Shown here in pieces: positions 60,630 to 64,000 of a stretch of 64,000 nucleotides of DNA. The stretch spans positions 930,001-994,000 of the forward strand of contig CAXXJO010000002.1 of assembly GCA_963422285.2 (NCBI GenBank), given 5' to 3'. Each line of letters begins with the position of its first letter. The stretch's first letter is position 1. The notes under the pieces are model-generated. The model saw only the letters and a list, made by a program, of their open reading frames with translations. It was not told the DNA's origin and ran no database searches. This DNA comes from VXYL01 sp963422285 (GTDB lineage: Bacteria > Pseudomonadota > Gammaproteobacteria > Pseudomonadales > Azotimanducaceae). The position numbers and the translations under genes are program-made.

Positions 60630-61131
60630 CATCGGCTCACTGGTGGCGCTGACGGTGCTGGCCGGCGCGGCGCTCGCTTGGTTCGCGGCGCATACGGAAG
60701 AAGCCGCCCGCCGCAATCGGATGTACGAGGAATGGAAGACGTTGCTCGACATGGCCGGCGAGGTCGACCGGCAACGGCTGATCGGTTTCGCCGACGATGC
60801 CGACGACGCGCCGCCCGACGACTGGCTGCTGTGCGAGATGGACTTGGCGATTCTGCGCGGCACCGGCAAGGGCTACGGCGGCGCATTCCGATTGGCGGTG
60901 GCGATTCGCACGGACGACGAGCGCGGCTCGATAAAAGCGGTGCGCATCCTGGCACACGCGGAGACGCCGGGCTTCGCCGACATGCTCGCAGCGGGTTCGC
61001 CATGGCTCGATTCGTTCGCCGAGGGCGAAGTTCACGCCGTCACCGGCGCCACGATCACCTCGCTGGCGGTGCGGGAGGCGGTGGCGCGGACGATGGCGCG
61101 GTTCGAGCCCGAAGGCACCTGCCGGCCGTGA
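60610..61131 (+). CDS. rnfG: Rnf complex periplasmic flavoprotein RnfG
   Basis: A 173-residue protein with a signal anchor (SIGSLVALTVLAGAALAWFAA). The covalent FMN attachment site is AVTGATITSLAV, with the Thr of S/TGATxT as acceptor, and GYGGAFRLAVAI and AETPGFAD are conserved. The GTG at 60610 overlaps rnfD. It is slightly shorter than typical (about 200 residues). Confidence 0.93.
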   Translation: MRAVLRSIGSLVALTVLAGAALAWFAAHTEEAARRNRMYEEWKTLLDMAGEVDRQRLIGFADDADDAPPDDWLLCEMDLAILRGTGKGYGGAFRLAVAIRTDDERGSIKAVRILAHAETPGFADMLAAGSPWLDSFAEGEVHAVTGATITSLAVREAVARTMARFEPEGTCRP

Positions 61132-61724
61132 GCCGCTTCGCCGACGCCGCGCTGCGCCGCAACCCGGCCTGGGCGCAGCTGCTTGGCCTGTGCCCGCTGC
61201 TGGCGGTGTCCAATACCATCGCCAACGCCGCTGGCCTAGCCGTTGCCAGCGCCGTGGTGCTGATCGGCTCCGCGACGCTGATTTCGGCGGTGCGCCGATT
61301 CATCGCCGCGGACGTGCGGCTGCCGTGCTTCGTGCTCGTCATCGCCACCTTTACCACGCTGGTGAACCTCGCTATGGAAGCCTACGCCTTCGATCTCTAC
61401 CAGCGCATCGCCCTGTTCGCGCAGCTGGTGGTCACCAACTGCATGATCCTGGCGCGCGTGGAGCAGGTGGCCGCCAAGGAGCGCATCGGCCGCACCCTGC
61501 TGGACGCCCTAGGCACCGCGGCGGGCTTCGCCGTGGCCATCCTCGCCCTGGGCGCGGCGCGGCAGCTGCTGGCCGCCGGCTTCCCCCTCGCCGCTCAGCC
61601 GCCCGGCGCCTTTCTGACCGCGGCGCTGCTGCTGGCGCTGGTGAACGCGAAGCCTTGGCGCCGTCAGCCGGGAAGCACCGCCTTCGGCCGCGAATCGAAA
61701 CGCGGCGATCACGATTCGGCGTGA
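61128..61724 (+). CDS. rnfE: Rnf complex membrane subunit RnfE (RsxE)
   Basis: A 198-residue membrane protein. NPAWAQLLGLCPLLAVSNTIANAAGLAVA is the diagnostic start, with LPCFVLVIATFTTLVNLAMEAY and LVVTNCMILARVEQVAAKE following. The GTG at 61128 overlaps the rnfG stop. A degenerate copy of its C-terminal part is seen at 62555-62712. The gene order rnfABCDGE is complete. Confidence 0.95.
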   Translation: MSRFADAALRRNPAWAQLLGLCPLLAVSNTIANAAGLAVASAVVLIGSATLISAVRRFIAADVRLPCFVLVIATFTTLVNLAMEAYAFDLYQRIALFAQLVVTNCMILARVEQVAAKERIGRTLLDALGTAAGFAVAILALGAARQLLAAGFPLAAQPPGAFLTAALLLALVNAKPWRRQPGSTAFGRESKRGDHDSA

Positions 61725-61822
61725 TGGACAAGGTCCATGGAAGGCATCCGGCGGTAGTTTCCAAGTTCGACTTTCGACGCTTCGCAGGGCGCGTCCCGAG
61801 CTTCGGCACCGGCGAGCGACCT

Positions 61823-62236
61823 TCAGTCGAGCAGGTAGTCGAGCGCTTTGATCAAGGCGACCATGGCGGCAAGGCCCGTATACATCCACACGATCATGCC
61901 CAGCCGCAGGTTCGCCATCTTCAAATCGAAGACCTCCCGCAGCTGCCGATTGGAGTCGCCGATGCGCTTGCCGAGGGTCTCCTCCAGCTCGTCGAAGCGC
62001 TTGCCGAGGGTCTCCTCCACGTCGTCGATGCGCTTGCCGAGGGTCTCCTCCACATCGTCGATGCGCCCGTCCAGCTTGGCCACGGCAGCGTCCAGGTCGG
62101 CTTTCGTCGCGAAGCCGGCCTGGTCTCCGTTCGCCACGGCGATGGCGTCGACGACTGCCTCGGCCTGGGGACTCTCGAACCCGGCTGCTTGCAGCCTCTT
62201 GACGGCGCGGTGCGTGTCGAACGCGAACTCGGACAT
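61823..62236 (-). CDS. Small coiled-coil protein with C-terminal membrane helix
   Basis: A 137-residue protein starting at MSEFAFDTHRAVKRLQ. It resembles DUF1640-type coiled-coil proteins: FDTHRAVKRLQAAGFESPQAEAVVDAI, then heptad-like repeats of ETLGKRIDDVEETLGKR (three to four copies), and a C-terminal helix (LRLGMIVWMYTGLAAMVALI). Its function is unknown. The repeat number is visible in the DNA as a tandem of about 33 bp. Confidence 0.8.
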   Translation of the reverse strand: MSEFAFDTHRAVKRLQAAGFESPQAEAVVDAIAVANGDQAGFATKADLDAAVAKLDGRIDDVEETLGKRIDDVEETLGKRFDELEETLGKRIGDSNRQLREVFDLKMANLRLGMIVWMYTGLAAMVALIKALDYLLD

Positions 62237-62287
62237 GGCAGGGACCCTACATCCTTGCGCATGGCGCCGCAACAAAGGGCATCGGCG

Positions 62288-62391
62288 CAGTTCGAAAGCG
62301 GCGTTGCCATGCCGAATCATGCAGCCACAAGATGCGGATGAACAGGTCGCTTCGGGACGCTATATGCAATGGCACGTTCCGGCAAAATGGA
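62288..62391 (+). mobile_element. MITE-like dispersed repeat, copy E
   Basis: The most diverged copy. It keeps CAGTTCGAAAGCGGCG at the start, CATGCAGCCACAAGATG in the middle and CTATATGCAATGGCAC near the end. It sits between the coiled-coil gene and an rnfE-like remnant. Confidence 0.4.
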
Positions 62392-62432
62392 CAGCCTGCG
62401 CTGGATGAGGAGATCGCAAATGCTCAGGGGTC

Positions 62433-63101
62433 TCAAGCCAGGCCGAGGTCGAGACGGGCCGGAACCGGTCGTTGCGGCTGGGCCGCGGGGTCGCAGTCGG
62501 GGTGGCGGTTGCCGCGGTTCCCTGGTCGGCGCTCGCTGCGGACCCCGCACCTCTCTTGTCGCCGTGGCGATTCTCGCTCTTGGCGGGGCGCGACAGCTGA
62601 TCGCGCTGGGCTTTCCCTGGCCGCTCTGGCAGTCGGGGCGTTTATCGTCGCCGGACTGCTGCTGGCGCTGACCGGTCTTGCCGGTGGCCGCCCTCGTGGC
62701 GGTTCTGAATAGCCGCTGGCGATCTGGACCAACGCGGAAGAAATATTGGGGCTTTCCGGGTTGACGGTCACCTGTTCCAGCCTGGGATTCACCACCAAGT
62801 CCATGTCTTCGAGCGCTATGGAACCGAGCAGGACGCCATCGCCCAGAACGAAGGCGCCGGTGGAGCAAGACCGGTTCTCGAAGTTCACCAGCACCGGGCC
62901 GAGATAGGGGACGAGAGCATGTCTGCCGTCCGCCGTCGTCAGTTCCCGCTTTTCCAATTTTTCGAGCTCAAGCTGCACCGCAACGCGCTCCGGCACGAAG
63001 AGATTGACCGCTTCCGTGTCCACCAGCGCCCTCGCCGTCAGCGCCGCCAACTCGCGTTTCCTTGGATCGGCCCGCCCGCTGTCCGCATGGATCAAACCCA
63101 T
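62433..63101 (-). CDS. Retropepsin-like aspartic protease-family protein with altered active site
   Basis: Residues 1 to about 130 match the retropepsin-like family: ARALVDTEAVNLFVPERVAVQLEL, LTTADGRHALVPYLGPVLVNFENRSC and GDGVLLGSIALEDMDLVVNPRLEQVTVNPESP. The catalytic triad DTG reads DTE here, so activity is doubtful. After about residue 135 the frame becomes Pro/Arg/Ser-rich and runs antisense to an rnfE-like remnant; the original stop was probably near 62700 and has been lost. The first 25 residues also look altered. It is divergent from nth. Confidence 0.6.
   Translation of the reverse strand: MGLIHADSGRADPRKRELAALTARALVDTEAVNLFVPERVAVQLELEKLEKRELTTADGRHALVPYLGPVLVNFENRSCSTGAFVLGDGVLLGSIALEDMDLVVNPRLEQVTVNPESPNISSALVQIASGYSEPPRGRPPARPVSASSSPATINAPTARAARESPARSAVAPRQERESPRRQERCGVRSERRPGNRGNRHPDCDPAAQPQRPVPARLDLGLA
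62555..62712 (+). pseudogene. Degenerate rnfE 3'-part remnant
   Basis: The plus strand reads VAVAILALGGARQLIALGFP and, after a frame change, GAFIVAGLLLALTGL, matching VAILALGAARQLLAAGFP and GAFLTAALLLALVN of RnfE. The DNA aligns with 61530-61660. No start or full-length frame remains. Overlap with the antisense C-terminal extension of 62433-63101 suggests a rearrangement here. Confidence 0.55.
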
Positions 63102-63177
63102 GAGCCCGCTCGCCGCAACTGCCGTCCAAGGATTCTATAATCGCCGCACCGCTGGCTCGCACCAACCAATCGGCACA

Positions 63178-63816
63178 GTGAACAAAGACAAGCGAACCGA
63201 GATCTTCGCCCGGCTGCGCGCCGAGAATCCCGAGCCCACCACGGAACTGCGCTTCGGTACGCCGTTCGAACTGCTGATCTCCGTGATGCTGTCCGCCCAA
63301 GCCACGGATGTCAGCGTCAATCAGGCCACTGGGCCGCTTTATGCCGTTGCCGATACCCCGCAGGCGATGCTGGCGCTGGGCCTGCCCAGGCTCAAGGGCT
63401 TTATCCAGTCCATCGGACTGTTCAACACCAAGGCCGCCAACATCCTCAAGACCTGCCGCATCCTGCTCGACGAGCACGGCGGCGAGGTTCCCCGCCAGCG
63501 CGAGGCCCTCGAAGCGCTGCCTGGGGTGGGCCGCAAGACCGCCAACGTGGTTCTCAACACCGCCTTCGGCGAACCCGCCATCGCCGTCGACACGCATATC
63601 TTCCGGGTCTGCAACCGCACCAGAATCGCGCCCGGCAAGACGCCCCGGCAGGTGGAGGACAAGCTGCTGCGCTGGGTGCCGAACGATTTCAAGCGCGGTG
63701 CCCATCACTGGCTGATCCTGCACGGACGCTACGTCTGCACCGCCCGCAAGCCACGCTGCGGCGCTTGCCCTATCGAGGATCTTTGCGAGTTCAAGGACAA
63801 AACGGAGTACGCCTGA
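63178..63816 (+). CDS. nth: Endonuclease III
   Basis: A 212-residue DNA glycosylase/AP lyase for oxidised pyrimidines. The helix-hairpin-helix is LPGVGRKTANVVLN with the catalytic Lys, the catalytic Asp is in AVDTHIFRVCNR, and the [4Fe-4S] site is C-x6-C-x2-C-x5-C at the end (CTARKPRCGACPIEDLC). The GTG at 63178 (VNKDKR) gives the standard length. nth after the rnf genes is conserved in gammaproteobacteria. Confidence 0.97.
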   Translation: MNKDKRTEIFARLRAENPEPTTELRFGTPFELLISVMLSAQATDVSVNQATGPLYAVADTPQAMLALGLPRLKGFIQSIGLFNTKAANILKTCRILLDEHGGEVPRQREALEALPGVGRKTANVVLNTAFGEPAIAVDTHIFRVCNRTRIAPGKTPRQVEDKLLRWVPNDFKRGAHHWLILHGRYVCTARKPRCGACPIEDLCEFKDKTEYA

Positions 63817-63848
63817 GCGGACCCGCTCGGGCCTGCCTGAACTTCCAC

Positions 63849-64000
63849 TCAGAGATCGAACATCCGGCGCAGCGTCGCGGTCCGTTCGGCGACGATGTCC
63901 GCGTCCACGTCGGTCACCGCGCCGGCGTTCCATACCGGCCCCGGCCAAGCGCTGTCGCTCGGGTAGCGGCCAATGACGTGAACGTGCAATTGCGGCACCT
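63849..64000 (-). CDS. HIT-family protein, C-terminal end (5' part outside window)
   Basis: About 50 residues are visible. VPQLHVHVIGR contains the HxHxH histidine-triad motif, which binds the nucleotide alpha-phosphate in HIT hydrolases and transferases. It is followed by SAWPGPVWNAG and ends LRRMFDL. The gene continues beyond the right edge and is convergent with nth. Confidence 0.85.
   Translation of the reverse strand, partial: VPQLHVHVIGRYPSDSAWPGPVWNAGAVTDVDADIVAERTATLRRMFDL

Noticed and set aside
1..64000. tRNA, rRNA and riboswitch genes
   Set aside because: No cloverleaf, rRNA or known riboswitch core was recognised when reading both strands; a covariance search was not possible.

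Overview
The window looks like chromosome from a GC-rich, free-living or host-associated gammaproteobacterium. Both ends carry housekeeping blocks whose order is typical of that class: dcd-apbC on the left and metG, rnfABCDGE and nth on the right. In E. coli apbC (mrp) and metG are divergent neighbours, and the rnf/rsx genes run into nth. Here apbC (13952-14989, minus) and metG (53817-55814, plus) still point away from each other, but about 38.8 kb separates them. Species cannot be named from the sequence alone.

Layout. 1-833: end of a secreted GH26-like glycosidase lipoprotein. 1518-4656: a two-gene module of a cytosine-C5 methyltransferase and a GHKL (MORC/MutL-type) ATPase with a nuclease-like C-terminus. 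4857-12138: minus-strand exported proteins (a frameshifted carboxypeptidase-regulatory-like repeat protein, two members of a periplasmic family), then a GMC oxidoreductase with its small subunit and a GC-rich hairpin array. 12598-13362: a small protein and a frameshifted HEPN gene. 13392-14989: dcd and apbC. 15098-16930: a direct repeat carrying two Uma2-type nuclease genes.

17110-53253 is a type VI secretion (T6SS) island, almost all on the minus strand. In transcription order: tssB, tssC, an unknown alpha-helical protein, a pentapeptide-repeat protein, tssH, tssJ-like, tssK, tssL, tssM, tssA; then hcp, hcp, vgrG, two unknown spike-associated proteins, a DUF4150 PAAR-like tip, tssE, tssF, tssG, a 2548-residue repeat protein, a second vgrG and a DUF2169/pentapeptide protein. 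A DUF3540 gene and an IS607-like recombinase relic lie on the plus strand. A strong promoter sits upstream of tssB, a near-palindromic operator upstream of hcp, and long hairpins follow tssC and hcp.

The most interesting object is the 2548-residue protein (21963-29609), translationally coupled to tssG. It has an N-terminal segment shared with the two unknown proteins beside vgrG, then duplicated helical domains joined by acidic linkers. The linkers are rich in tyrosine motifs of the type phosphorylated by eukaryotic kinases, including three EPVYA (EPIYA-like) sites, and in SH3-type PxxPxR motifs. I infer a T6SS-delivered, host-signalling effector growing by large exact internal duplications. 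That is an inference from motifs, not a demonstrated function.

53817-64000: metG, an OLD-like ATPase gene with two frameshifts, rnfABCDGE, a coiled-coil membrane protein, an rnfE-like remnant, a retropepsin-like protein, nth and the end of a HIT-family gene. Five imperfect copies of a MITE-like element of about 105-135 bp are scattered through the window, two of them near the ends of the T6SS island.
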